Source of the DNA: Clostridiales bacterium
GTDB taxonomy: Bacteria > Bacillota > Clostridia > Oscillospirales > Oscillospiraceae
Length of the DNA: 37,206 nt
Direction: 5' to 3'
Assembly (NCBI GenBank): GCA_022782265.1
Contig: JALFOM010000045.1
Location: 1-37,206, forward strand
The notes under the pieces were generated by a model. That model was not told the DNA's origin. It did no database searches and saw nothing but the letters and a program-made list of their open reading frames with translations. Below are positions 23,698 to 31,441 of this stretch, piece after piece. The position numbers and the translations under genes are program-made. The first letter of the stretch is position 1. Every line of letters begins with the position of its first letter.

Positions 23698-24836
23698 TGG
23701 ATGAATATATCAACGCGGCGGTAGAACAGTTTCGTGAGCTTCTCTGCCAGCAGGCGGCGCGCCAGGCGCGCATGGAGAAAAATGCCCCGGCAAAGGATTT
23801 TGCCCGGGCGGAAAAGACCGTGATCGGTGTGATCGGCGGCGACGGCATCGGCCCCATCATTATGGCCCAGGCTCTGCGGGTGCTGGAAAAGCTTTTAAAA
23901 GAGGAGCGGGAAAGCGGCCGGGTGGAGCTGCGGCAGATCGACGGCCTGACCATAGAAAACCGCCTTGCCCAGGGCAAAGCGGTGCCGGAGGATGTGCTGG
24001 CGCAGATCAAAGCCTGCGACGTTTTGCTAAAAGGCCCCACCACCACACCCAAGGGCGGCAGCATGGAGAGCGCAAACGTGACCTTGCGCCGGGAGCTGGA
24101 CCTTTACGCCAACGTGCGCCCGGTGAGTATCCCGGCAGAGAACATAGACTGGACCTTCTTCCGGGAGAACACGGAAGGGGAATACGCTCTGGGCAGCCGG
24201 GGAATCGAACTGCCGGGGAAGCTGACTATGGATTTCAAGGTGACCACCGACGCCGGAACCCGGCGCATTGCCCGCGCCGCCTTTGAATACGCCAGAGCCA
24301 ACGGAAAAAAGAGCGTCTCCATCGTCACCAAAGCCAACATCATGAAAAAGACCGACGGCATGTTCTCCCGCATCTGCCACGAGGTGGCGGCGGAGTACCC
24401 GGAGATTCAGGCGGAGGACTGGTATATCGACATTATGACCGCAAACCTGGTCAATGAGCGGATCAGAAATCAGTTTCAGGTCTTCCTGCTGCCGAACCTC
24501 TACGGCGACATCATCACTGACGAGGCCGCCCAGATTCAGGGCGGCGTAGGCACCGCCGGCAGCGCCAACATCGGCGACAGCTACGCCATGTTCGAAGCCA
24601 TCCACGGCTCCGCGCCCCGGAAGATTGAAAACGGCGAGGGGGATTACGCAAACCCCGCCAGCATCCTGAAGGCCGCCGAAATGCTGCTGCGGCACATCGC
24701 CATGACGGAGAAGGCGGACCGGCTCGCCGCCGCCATGAGAAAATGTATGGAGACGGAAAAACGGGTGGTGGTCACGGGACACCGGGACGGCGCCACCTGC
24801 CGGGAATTTACCGACTATCTGCTGGAAAAATTATAA
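23697..24836 (+). CDS. NAD-dependent isocitrate dehydrogenase
   Basis: A 379-residue beta-decarboxylating dehydrogenase. An N-terminal helical extension of about 40 residues precedes VIGVIGGDGIGPIIM. The substrate motif is MESANVTLRRELDLYANVRP, in which Ser followed by Asn after the helix start is the isocitrate-specific pattern rather than the isopropylmalate one. The metal-binding Asp cluster is in YGDIITDEAAQIQGGVG, and the C-terminal EAIHGSAP and DYANPASILKAAEM are typical. GTG at 23694 or ATG at 23697 could start it; ATG is preferred given AAGGA eight bases upstream. It overlaps the aconitase stop by one base and completes the route to 2-oxoglutarate. Confidence 0.92.
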   Translation: MDEYINAAVEQFRELLCQQAARQARMEKNAPAKDFARAEKTVIGVIGGDGIGPIIMAQALRVLEKLLKEERESGRVELRQIDGLTIENRLAQGKAVPEDVLAQIKACDVLLKGPTTTPKGGSMESANVTLRRELDLYANVRPVSIPAENIDWTFFRENTEGEYALGSRGIELPGKLTMDFKVTTDAGTRRIARAAFEYARANGKKSVSIVTKANIMKKTDGMFSRICHEVAAEYPEIQAEDWYIDIMTANLVNERIRNQFQVFLLPNLYGDIITDEAAQIQGGVGTAGSANIGDSYAMFEAIHGSAPRKIENGEGDYANPASILKAAEMLLRHIAMTEKADRLAAAMRKCMETEKRVVVTGHRDGATCREFTDYLLEKL

Positions 24837-24840
24837 AAGC

Positions 24841-24882
24841 GAAAAACCACCTGTCCTCCCCCAGCGGGGTGACAGGTGGTTT
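24841..24882. terminator. Bidirectional terminator between isocitrate dehydrogenase and the convergent radical SAM gene
   Basis: A 12-bp stem (AAACCACCTGTC with GACAGGTGGTTT) enclosing a C/G-rich inner hairpin. The T-run is strong on the minus strand (TTTTTCGC) and weak on the plus strand. Confidence 0.78.
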
Positions 24883-24885
24883 CCG

Positions 24886-25749
24886 TTAAAACAGACTCAG
24901 CTGCTCCTGCTTGTCCTCAAAACGGTTCAGATAATCAAAAATCGCATTGTTGTCATGCATGATGCCCTCTTCTGCACAGACGCGGTGAAAAATTCCCGTG
25001 AGCTGGGGACTGTTGGGGCTTTCCAGCGCATAAGCGTTCCCGTAGACCTGGATATAGCGCGCCTTCAGGCCGGGGAAGTGCCTGTCCAGCTGCCGGTAGA
25101 AATACTCCCGGTTCCCCTCCCGCAGAGTCAGGCACATGCCGAAGTTGATGACGCCCTTTACCCCGGCGCGGACGCAGTAATCCAGTATGCCCCGGAGGTT
25201 TTCCTCCGTGTCGTTGATCCAGGGCAGGATAGGGCAGAGCCAGACCACCGTGGGGATTCCCGCGTCCCGGAGCGCTTCCAGGGCCTGAAAACGCTCCGCC
25301 GTGGTGCTCACGTTGGGCTCCAGCTTCCGGCAAAGCGCCTGGTCATAGGTGGTCAGGGTCATCTGCACCACGCACTTGGTGCTGTCGTTGATCTTTTTCA
25401 GCAGGTCAATATCCCGCAGCACCCGGGCGGACTTGGTGATGAGGGTGAAGCCGAAGCCGAAGCGATACGCAAGCTCCAGAGCTTTTCGGGTATAGCCCAG
25501 CTCCTCCTCAAGGGGCATATAGGGGTCGGACATGGAGCCGGTGCCGAACATGCAGCGCTTTCTTTTGCCCTTCAGCGCCTTTTCCAGCAGCGCCGGGCCG
25601 TTTTCCTTGACCTCGATGTCCTCAAAGGCGTGGGGCATGTTGTAGCACAGGCTCCGCGAGTCACAGTAGACGCAGCCGTGCTGGCAGCCCCGGTACAGGT
25701 TCAACCCGTTGTTTGCCGACAGTATTCCCTTGGCCTGAACATAGTGCAT
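24886..25749 (-). CDS. Radical SAM protein of the SPL/Rv2578c type
   Basis: A 287-residue radical SAM protein. The cluster motif CQHGCVYC (C22, C26, C29; CxxxCxxC) is preceded by GLNLYRG, the pattern of the spore-photoproduct-lyase-like family of uncharacterised proteins often labelled DNA repair photolyase. TGSMSDPYMPLEEEL follows, with the DPY block of that group. The C-terminus is rich in Asn/Asp and ends DKQEQLSLF, a motif resembling a sliding-clamp-binding peptide (QxxLxLF), which would suit a DNA-associated role; that is inference. The start at 25749 has GAGGTG six bases upstream; a GTG at 25758 is less well placed. Confidence 0.85.
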   Translation of the reverse strand: MHYVQAKGILSANNGLNLYRGCQHGCVYCDSRSLCYNMPHAFEDIEVKENGPALLEKALKGKRKRCMFGTGSMSDPYMPLEEELGYTRKALELAYRFGFGFTLITKSARVLRDIDLLKKINDSTKCVVQMTLTTYDQALCRKLEPNVSTTAERFQALEALRDAGIPTVVWLCPILPWINDTEENLRGILDYCVRAGVKGVINFGMCLTLREGNREYFYRQLDRHFPGLKARYIQVYGNAYALESPNSPQLTGIFHRVCAEEGIMHDNNAIFDYLNRFEDKQEQLSLF

Positions 25750-25769
25750 CCCATTCACCTCATTTTCCT

Positions 25770-25798
25770 ATTATATCACAGGGTATTTGCATTGAAAA
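25770..25798 (-). promoter_or_regulatory. Promoter of the radical SAM gene
   Basis: On the minus strand TTTTCA (25793-25798), a 17-base spacer and a perfect TATAAT (25770-25775), 20 bases before the gene. Confidence 0.55.
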
Positions 25799-25814
25799 GA
25801 TTTTGTGCTATACT
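25787..25814 (+). promoter_or_regulatory. Weak candidate promoter of the hydrolase-azlCD genes
   Basis: TTGCAT (25787-25792), a 16-base spacer and TATACT (25809-25814). The -35 match is poor (3/6); the -10 is good and the position, 16 bases before the start codon, is close. Confidence 0.33.
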
Positions 25815-25829
25815 GAATCGGGTGATGAT

Positions 25830-26528
25830 ATGGATATCAAGCTGTATTACAAAGAAAAAGGCAGCGGCAAGCCCCTGATCCTGCTCCACGGCAACGGGCA
25901 GAGCGGGGAATATTTTGCCAATCAAATCGACTGTTTTTCCAAACGGTACCGGGTGATCGCCGTGGACACCAGAGGCCACGGGCAGTCGCCCCGGGGCGAA
26001 GCGCCCTTCAGCATCCGGCAGTTTGCCGACGATCTGCGGGATTTCATGGACGGGCTGGGCCTGGAAAAGGCGGACATTCTGGGCTTTTCCGATGGGGGAA
26101 ACATCGCGCTGGTCTTTGCCATCCGCTATACTGAGCGGGTGGACCGGCTGATCGTGGACGGGGCCAATCTGAACACCCGGGGTGTCAGGCCCAGTGCGCA
26201 GATTCCCATAGAGCTGGGCTGGCGTATGGTCTGCCGTGCAGCGAAAAAGAGCGAAGAAGCCCGGCAAAAGGCGGAAATGATGAACCTGATGGTCAACGAC
26301 CCCAACATCCCCGAAGAGGAACTGAAAAAAATCACTGTGCCCACCCTGGTTATGGCGGGCACAAAGGATATGATCAGGGACGCCCACACCCGCCGGATAG
26401 CCCGGCTGCTGCCGGACGCGGAGCTGAAAATCATTGAGGGCGACCATTTTATCGCGGCGAAAAAACCGGAGGCGTTCAACGCCGCGGTGGAAGATTTTCT
26501 GAACAGGCGGGGCAGCGAAAAAAAGTGA
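25830..26528 (+). CDS. Alpha/beta hydrolase
   Basis: A 232-residue soluble hydrolase of the alpha/beta fold. Oxyanion-hole region HGNGQSGEYF follows strand 3. The nucleophile elbow is GFSDGG with S87, the acid is D180 in AGTKDMI, and the base is H206 in EGDHFIAA, so the triad is complete. VDTRGHGQSP is the usual strand-4 loop. Such enzymes act as esterases, lactonases or C-C hydrolases; the substrate is not predictable. The ATG at 25830 has GGTGAT upstream. Its end overlaps the azlC start, so it is co-transcribed with a branched-chain amino acid exporter. Confidence 0.9.
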   Translation: MDIKLYYKEKGSGKPLILLHGNGQSGEYFANQIDCFSKRYRVIAVDTRGHGQSPRGEAPFSIRQFADDLRDFMDGLGLEKADILGFSDGGNIALVFAIRYTERVDRLIVDGANLNTRGVRPSAQIPIELGWRMVCRAAKKSEEARQKAEMMNLMVNDPNIPEEELKKITVPTLVMAGTKDMIRDAHTRRIARLLPDAELKIIEGDHFIAAKKPEAFNAAVEDFLNRRGSEKK

Positions 26529-27220
26529 AAGCGGAAAACAAAAGCATACTGAAAAAAGCCTTTACCGCCACCCTGCCCATCATGGCGGGCTATCTGGTGC
26601 TGGGTGTGGGCTTTGGCATTATCCTCAAATCCAAGGGCTACGGGGTGCTCTGGGCCTTTGCCATGAGCACGGTGATCTACGCGGGCTCCATGCAGTATCT
26701 GGCCATTGATCTGATCTGCGGCGGGGCGGGGCTGCTGACCACTGCCCTCACCACCCTGATGGTCAACGCAAGGCACCTGTTTTACGGCATTTCCATGGTG
26801 GAGAAATACAAGAACGCGGGCAAGGCCAAGCCCTATCTGATCTACGCCCTGTCCGACGAGACCTACTCCCTGGTCTGTGTGGATATGGACATGGAGAAGG
26901 GGGAGCGGAACAAATTCTGCCTTTTTGTCACCGCGCTGGACCAGTTTTACTGGGTGCTGGGCTGCGTGCTGGGCTCCCTTCTGGGCGCGGTCATCACCTT
27001 CAATACCGAGGGCATGGACTTTGCCCTGACTGCCCTGTTTGTCACAGTGTTTGTGGAGCAGTGGCTCAGTACCAGAGACCACGCCGCGGCCATTGTGGGC
27101 GTGGGGGCCTCCGTCATCTGCCTTGTGCTTTTCGGCAGCGGCAGCTTCCTGATCCCCTCCATGGTGGCCATCACCCTGGCCCTGACCCTGATGCGTAAGA
27201 GACAGGAGGCGGTACAATGA
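26525..27220 (+). CDS. azlC: AzlC-family branched-chain amino acid exporter, large subunit
   Basis: A 231-residue membrane protein with about seven helices. The family markers are LPIMAGYLVLGVGFGIILKS at the N-terminus, STVIYAGSMQYLA and MVNARHLFYGISM. AzlC works with AzlD to export branched-chain amino acids and analogues. The start is GTG at 26525, overlapping the hydrolase stop by four bases (GTGA). The azlD gene overlaps the end by four bases. Confidence 0.95.
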   Translation: MKAENKSILKKAFTATLPIMAGYLVLGVGFGIILKSKGYGVLWAFAMSTVIYAGSMQYLAIDLICGGAGLLTTALTTLMVNARHLFYGISMVEKYKNAGKAKPYLIYALSDETYSLVCVDMDMEKGERNKFCLFVTALDQFYWVLGCVLGSLLGAVITFNTEGMDFALTALFVTVFVEQWLSTRDHAAAIVGVGASVICLVLFGSGSFLIPSMVAITLALTLMRKRQEAVQ

Positions 27221-27537
27221 GCCATGCCGCGCTGATTATCGTCGTGGCGGGAGCGGTGACGCTGCTGCTGCGTTTCCTGCCCTTTCTTATCTTCAACGGA
27301 AAGCGGGAGACCCCGCCTTATATCATCTATCTGGGCAAGGTATTGCCCTATGCGATTATGGGTATGCTGGTGATTTACTGCCTCAGAGGCATATCCTTTA
27401 CTGCCGCGGCAAACTTTCTGCCGGAGCTGATTGCCTGCGCCGTGGTGGTGCTGGCCCATGTCTGGAAGAGAAACACCCTGCTGAGCATCATCAGCGGGAC
27501 GGTGTGCTATATGCTGATGGTGCAGTTTGTATTTTAA
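27217..27537 (+). CDS. azlD: AzlD-family branched-chain amino acid exporter, small subunit
   Basis: A 106-residue protein with four hydrophobic helices (AALIIVVAGAVTLLLRFLPF first) and the family element YLGKVLPYAIMGMLVIYCL. It is the partner of AzlC, translationally coupled to it by an ATGA overlap. Confidence 0.93.
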   Translation: MSHAALIIVVAGAVTLLLRFLPFLIFNGKRETPPYIIYLGKVLPYAIMGMLVIYCLRGISFTAAANFLPELIACAVVVLAHVWKRNTLLSIISGTVCYMLMVQFVF

Positions 27538-27552
27538 TATTGGAGGAACAAC

Positions 27553-28638
27553 GTGGAACTGAAGCTCGACAACAGCAAAACCTACGCCATCGCCCTGGAG
27601 GGCGGCGGGGCAAAGGGCGCCTATGAGGTGGGCGTCTGGCAGGCGCTGGAGGAGGCGGGAATCAAATATAACGCCGTGTCCGGCACCTCTGTGGGCGCAC
27701 TCAACGGCGCCATGATGGTCATGCGGGATCTGGAGGGGGCCGTAAGGGCCTGGAAAGATATCCGCCTTTCCGACGTGATCGACCTGGAGGGGGACCAGGA
27801 GGGGAACCTGTATAAGGTCTTAAACGGCGAGGTGGATCTGCGCGATATCCAGGAGCTGATCCCCCAGGCCCTGGACATCATCCGCAACCGGGGTCTGGAC
27901 GTGGCCCCGCTGCGCGCCTGGGTCCACGAGGTAGCGGATGAGAAGAAAATCAAGGAATCCGACGTGGAGTTTTTCGTCTCCACCGTCTCCCTTACGGATA
28001 AAAAGGGTCTGGAGGTGAAGGTGAACGACCTGCCTGAGGACGAGATCTGCGACATGTTGCTGGCCAGCGCCTACCACCCCAGCTTCCGCCTGGAAAAGCT
28101 GGGCGGAAAATACTATGCTGACGGCGGCTTTGTGGATACTCTGCCCCTGCATGTGCTGGTGGAGAACGGCTACAAGGACATCATCGCCGTGCGCATCCCC
28201 GGCCATGGGATCGAGCGGCGCTTCCGCATCCCGGAGGATGTGAATATCACCCTCATCAGCACCAACTCCGATCTGGGCGGCGTGCTGAATTTTGACGCGG
28301 AGCAGTCCCGGCGGGATATGCTCATCGGCTATCTGGACGCCAAGCGGGTGCTCTACGGTCTGTACGGGGAGAAATATTACATTGAGCGCACGATGAGCGA
28401 CAGGGAAGCCCTGCGCCAGCTCATTGACCGGGCGGACGAGGGCGCAAATCTCCGCCGCCTGTGCGAGCGGGAGCTGCCAAGGGTGGCCCGCCGCCTGAAT
28501 GTTTTCGGCGGGGACTATTACGAGCTGTTCATTGCCGTGCTTGAGCTGGAGGCCGAGACTTTGGGCATAGAGAACAAGCGCATTTTGAAGGACACAGAGC
28601 TTCTCAAGCTGGCAGAAGAGGCCAAGGCGGCAAGATGA
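27553..28638 (+). CDS. Patatin-like phospholipase
   Basis: A 361-residue protein with an N-terminal patatin domain (residues about 10-200). The oxyanion hole is EGGGAKGAYEVGVW, the nucleophile is S46 in GTSVG, and the catalytic Asp is D190 in YADGGFVDT, so the Ser-Asp dyad is complete. It would hydrolyse acyl ester bonds of lipids at the inner face of the membrane. The 160-residue C-terminal part is helical and unassigned. The GTG start follows GGAGG by six bases. The gene lies 15 bases after azlD and is probably the last of the hydrolase-azlCD unit. Confidence 0.93.
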   Translation: MELKLDNSKTYAIALEGGGAKGAYEVGVWQALEEAGIKYNAVSGTSVGALNGAMMVMRDLEGAVRAWKDIRLSDVIDLEGDQEGNLYKVLNGEVDLRDIQELIPQALDIIRNRGLDVAPLRAWVHEVADEKKIKESDVEFFVSTVSLTDKKGLEVKVNDLPEDEICDMLLASAYHPSFRLEKLGGKYYADGGFVDTLPLHVLVENGYKDIIAVRIPGHGIERRFRIPEDVNITLISTNSDLGGVLNFDAEQSRRDMLIGYLDAKRVLYGLYGEKYYIERTMSDREALRQLIDRADEGANLRRLCERELPRVARRLNVFGGDYYELFIAVLELEAETLGIENKRILKDTELLKLAEEAKAAR

Positions 28639-28721
28639 AGAACATTGAATATTGTAATAGCTTCACCCTGCGGCCCGTCCGGCCTAAAAAGGCGCCACCT
28701 GGGGGGAGTCTCCAAAAAGAA

Positions 28722-28755
28722 CAGCGCCCGGAATCATCCGGGCGCTGAGTTTTTT
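28722..28755 (+). terminator. Terminator between the patatin and PNPOx-family genes
   Basis: A 10-bp stem (CAGCGCCCGG with CCGGGCGCTG), loop AATCAT, then AGTTTTTTC. The minus strand also has TTCTTTTT after the hairpin, so it can serve both convergent genes. Confidence 0.87.
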
Positions 28756-28758
28756 CAA

Positions 28759-29238
28759 TTATGGATTCAAAAGCTCTTTTCCCTGCTTGCCGCTGATCTC
28801 GTCTGCGCGCAGCTCCAGCATGAACATGTGCGAAAGTCCGGAAGAGATTTCCCTTTCCGCGTCCTCGCTGTGACCCGGATGATATTTTTCCGCCAGCTGT
28901 CTTAAAGCCGGGATCATCTCCCCCTCATCCTCAATGATGCGCAGCCTGCCGGATACGATCACGCTGCGGTAGGCGGTGGTATATTTCTCCGGGATCACAT
29001 TGTCCGCCGCCACAACACAGAAGGAAGCCTTCGGACAGACTCTTGCCGCCTCCAATTTGCGTCCGGCTCTGGCACAGTGAAAATAGAGCTTCCCCTCGTG
29101 GTAAACATAGCTCAATGGCACGGCGTAGGGCTCTTCCCCGTCCCACAGGGCCAGCACGCCGGAGCTGCCCTTTTCCAGTATGGCAAGGCTCTCGTCCAGG
29201 GGCAGCCGCTGCTTTGCCCGTCTCATTTCGTGGTTCAT
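28759..29238 (-). CDS. Pyridoxamine 5'-phosphate oxidase-family flavoprotein
   Basis: A 159-residue split-barrel protein of the PNPOx-like/NimA group. The FMN-binding part is visible as GVLALWDGEEPYAVPLSYVYHE, then LYFHCARAGRKLEAARVCPKA, followed by YRSVIVSGRLRII. Relatives reduce nitro groups or bind FMN or haem without known substrate; the pyridoxal pathway itself is unlikely. AAGGAG lies before the ATG. It is the last gene of a minus-strand run with csaA, an EamA transporter and an RlmA-type methyltransferase. Confidence 0.9.
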   Translation of the reverse strand: MNHEMRRAKQRLPLDESLAILEKGSSGVLALWDGEEPYAVPLSYVYHEGKLYFHCARAGRKLEAARVCPKASFCVVAADNVIPEKYTTAYRSVIVSGRLRIIEDEGEMIPALRQLAEKYHPGHSEDAEREISSGLSHMFMLELRADEISGKQGKELLNP

Positions 29239-29259
29239 CCTGTTTCTCCTTTCTGCTGC

Positions 29260-29589
29260 TCAACCCAGCTTGTCGCCGTTTTTTACCGGCTTGTCCGGTT
29301 TTATCAGCACCACGCCGCCCTCGCTGTAGGTGCCGAGGATCAGAATCTCGGAAAAGAAATTGGCGATCTGACGGGGCGGGAAGTTCACCACGGCCAAAAC
29401 CTGCTTGCCCACAAGCTCCTCCGGACGGTAATGGTCGGTGATCTGGGCGGAGGAACGCTTGATCCCCAGCTCCTGGCCCATGTCCACCTCCAGCTGATAG
29501 GCGGGCTTACGGGCCTTTTCAAAATTCTTCGCGCTGACAATGGTGCCCACGCGGATATCCAGCTTCAAAAAATCATCAAAGCTTGCCAT
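29260..29589 (-). CDS. csaA: tRNA-binding domain protein, CsaA-like
   Basis: A 109-residue protein made of a single EMAPII/Trbp111-type OB fold. Diagnostic stretches are FLKLDIRVGTIVSAKNFEKA, YQLEVDMGQELGIKRSSAQI and VNFPPRQIANFFSEIL. CsaA of Bacillus binds tRNA and acts as an export chaperone. The ATG at 29589 shares a base with the stop codon of the transporter gene (TGATG) and has AGGAG upstream; a TTG one codon earlier is not needed. Confidence 0.93.
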   Translation of the reverse strand: MASFDDFLKLDIRVGTIVSAKNFEKARKPAYQLEVDMGQELGIKRSSAQITDHYRPEELVGKQVLAVVNFPPRQIANFFSEILILGTYSEGGVVLIKPDKPVKNGDKLG

Positions 29590-30485
29590 CAATTTTCTCT
29601 CCTTTTCACAGTCTGTTTTTCCGGCAGTTCGCTGACAATGGCGGCGCCCAGAATCAGCACCGCGCCGGTCAGGCCGAACAGGCCCAGCTTCTCACCCAGG
29701 ATCAGCGCCGACAGGAGTACCGCCACCACCGGGTCAATATAGCTTAAAATGGCCAGGGTCTGCGACTTCAGATCCTCCATGGAGCCGAAGTACAGATAGT
29801 AGGCAAAGCCAGTGTGCACCACGCCCACCACCAGCAGCATCAGCGCGGAAAAGGCGCTGAGGGATGTGCCCTGAAAGCTGCCGCTGAGCATGTTGTAGGG
29901 CAGCAGCACCAGGGCGGATATGGCCAGCTGCATAATGGTGCGGTCAAAGGCGGAGATGTCCTTCAGCTTCTTGTTCAGCATGACGATGGCGGCATAGAGC
30001 ACCGCCGCGCCCAGGGCCAGCAGCACGCCCCGGATCTCCGTGAGGGAGGGGATACCCTTTTCCGCCACGCCGGAGACGAACACCATGCCCGCAAGGGCGG
30101 TGAAAACACAGAGCAGCTTCCGCACCGTCATCCGCTCCCGCAGCAGGAAGGGCGACGCCGCCACGATGAAGATGGGGGCGGTATAGTAGCACAGGGTGGC
30201 CGTAGCCACGGTGGTAAAGCGGTAGGACTCAAAAAGAAGGATCCAGTTTACCCCCAAAAGCACGCCCAGAACGCAGAGCAGCGGCAGATTCCTCCGGATC
30301 GCCGCGCCGGAAAGCCGCTTTTTCTGCGCCAGCATCACCAGCAGCAGAAAAGGCGCGCCCAGAAGCCCTCTCACCATGGCAATCAGGGAGGAGGGCAGGG
30401 GAATGTAACGCACGAATACGCCTATGGTTCCGTAGATGAACATAGACAGAATGACTTTTGCCCTCGCGGCGGCCTGCTTGTCCAT
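29589..30485 (-). CDS. EamA/DMT-family transporter
   Basis: A 298-residue membrane protein with ten hydrophobic helices arranged as two EamA repeats of five, the drug/metabolite transporter layout. The first repeat contains PLPSSLIAMVRGLLGAPFLL and the second LSYIDPVVAVLLSALILGEK, whose Pro and Gly-Glu-Lys are typical. Substrates of the family are metabolites or amino acids; none can be named. The start at 30485 (MDKQAAARAK) follows GAGGTG by six bases; an in-frame ATG at 30509 overlaps the upstream methyltransferase gene and has no site. Confidence 0.92.
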   Translation of the reverse strand: MDKQAAARAKVILSMFIYGTIGVFVRYIPLPSSLIAMVRGLLGAPFLLLVMLAQKKRLSGAAIRRNLPLLCVLGVLLGVNWILLFESYRFTTVATATLCYYTAPIFIVAASPFLLRERMTVRKLLCVFTALAGMVFVSGVAEKGIPSLTEIRGVLLALGAAVLYAAIVMLNKKLKDISAFDRTIMQLAISALVLLPYNMLSGSFQGTSLSAFSALMLLVVGVVHTGFAYYLYFGSMEDLKSQTLAILSYIDPVVAVLLSALILGEKLGLFGLTGAVLILGAAIVSELPEKQTVKRREN

Positions 30486-30495
30486 CGTAATCACC

Positions 30496-31314
30496 TCAAC
30501 ACTTTTCATATACGACCACCCCGAACTCCAGCCAGGTGTCCAGCGCCTGGGCCTGCCGGGCCTTGGCCTGGTCTGCCGCGCCGGTTTTGTAATAATAGGG
30601 GGTCATCTGGAACAGGGCCATGATCTCCTCGCTGCCGGACAGGTGGATGGGGTAGCGAATCTCCCGCCGCTCAACGATGCGAAAGCCCTCTTCCTCCATG
30701 TCGGTCACCGGGTTTTCATAGGGCCTGTCATAGATCAGCGCTTTCAGCTCCCACAGATGCCGGGCCAGCGGATAGGCCCGGATCAGCTTTCCGCCCGGAC
30801 ACAGCACCCGGTGAAACTCCCCACCCATAAAGGGGGAGAAAATGTTCAGAATCAGGCCGATGCTCCCATCCGGCAGAGGCAGCGCGGCGGAGCTGGCCGC
30901 CGCAAGGCGCAGCTCCTTTGAGCGCCTGGCGGCCTGGATCAGGGCGTCCTTGGAGATGTCCACCCCGATGACCACCGGCTCTTTCCCGGCCCGGCGCAGA
31001 CGGTCCAGAACGTCGCAGGTATATTTCCCCTCGCCGCAGCCCGCGTCCAGCACCCGGACGCCCTTTGCCGAATATTCGTCGGCAAGATTCGCGATCAGGT
31101 CGGACAGATTGTCGTAATGCCCCCGGCTGAAAAGGGCCGTCCGGGCGCGGACCATCAGCTTGTCGTCCCCGTGGCGTTTGCCCTTGCCGGAACTGGGCAA
31201 CAGGTTTACATAACCACTTTTTGCAATGTCGAAGCAGTGGCCTTTTTTGCAGAAATAGGTCTTTTCGTTTTTCGTAAGCTTCCCGCCGCAGACGGGGCAG
31301 ATAAAATCGCTCAT
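30496..31314 (-). CDS. RlmA-type 23S rRNA (guanine-N1) methyltransferase
   Basis: A 272-residue SAM-dependent methyltransferase of the RlmA(I)/RlmA(II) family, which methylates G745 or G748 of 23S rRNA. An N-terminal zinc finger (C6, C9, C22, H26) is followed by GHCFDIAKSGYVNLLPSSGK, the family signature. The SAM-binding site is VLDAGCGEGKYT, then GVDISKDAL and ASSAALPLPDGS. Which guanine is modified cannot be told; RlmA(II) members confer tylosin tolerance. GGAGATG lies upstream of the ATG. It heads a four-gene minus-strand run. Confidence 0.9.
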   Translation of the reverse strand: MSDFICPVCGGKLTKNEKTYFCKKGHCFDIAKSGYVNLLPSSGKGKRHGDDKLMVRARTALFSRGHYDNLSDLIANLADEYSAKGVRVLDAGCGEGKYTCDVLDRLRRAGKEPVVIGVDISKDALIQAARRSKELRLAAASSAALPLPDGSIGLILNIFSPFMGGEFHRVLCPGGKLIRAYPLARHLWELKALIYDRPYENPVTDMEEEGFRIVERREIRYPIHLSGSEEIMALFQMTPYYYKTGAADQAKARQAQALDTWLEFGVVVYEKC

Positions 31315-31380
31315 TATCGCATCTCCGTGTTTGATGACCTATTTTAACACAGCAGTGCAATAAAATACAGAGTCTTTTTA

Positions 31381-31409
31381 TTGAGCTTTGTTTTTCCTTG
31401 TGATACAAT
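31381..31409 (+). promoter_or_regulatory. Promoter of the RlmI-type gene
   Basis: TTGAGC (31381-31386), a 17-base spacer and TACAAT (31404-31409), about 33 bases before the start codon. Confidence 0.6.
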
Positions 31410-31441
31410 GTGCCCAGTTTTGAAAAAAGGATTGGATATTT

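Noticed and set aside
21769-24836. Leucine or lysine pathway (isopropylmalate or homoaconitate enzymes)
   Set aside because: The dehydrogenase has the isocitrate-type Ser-Asn substrate motif, the aconitase is single-chain and full length, and the first gene resembles Re-citrate synthase.
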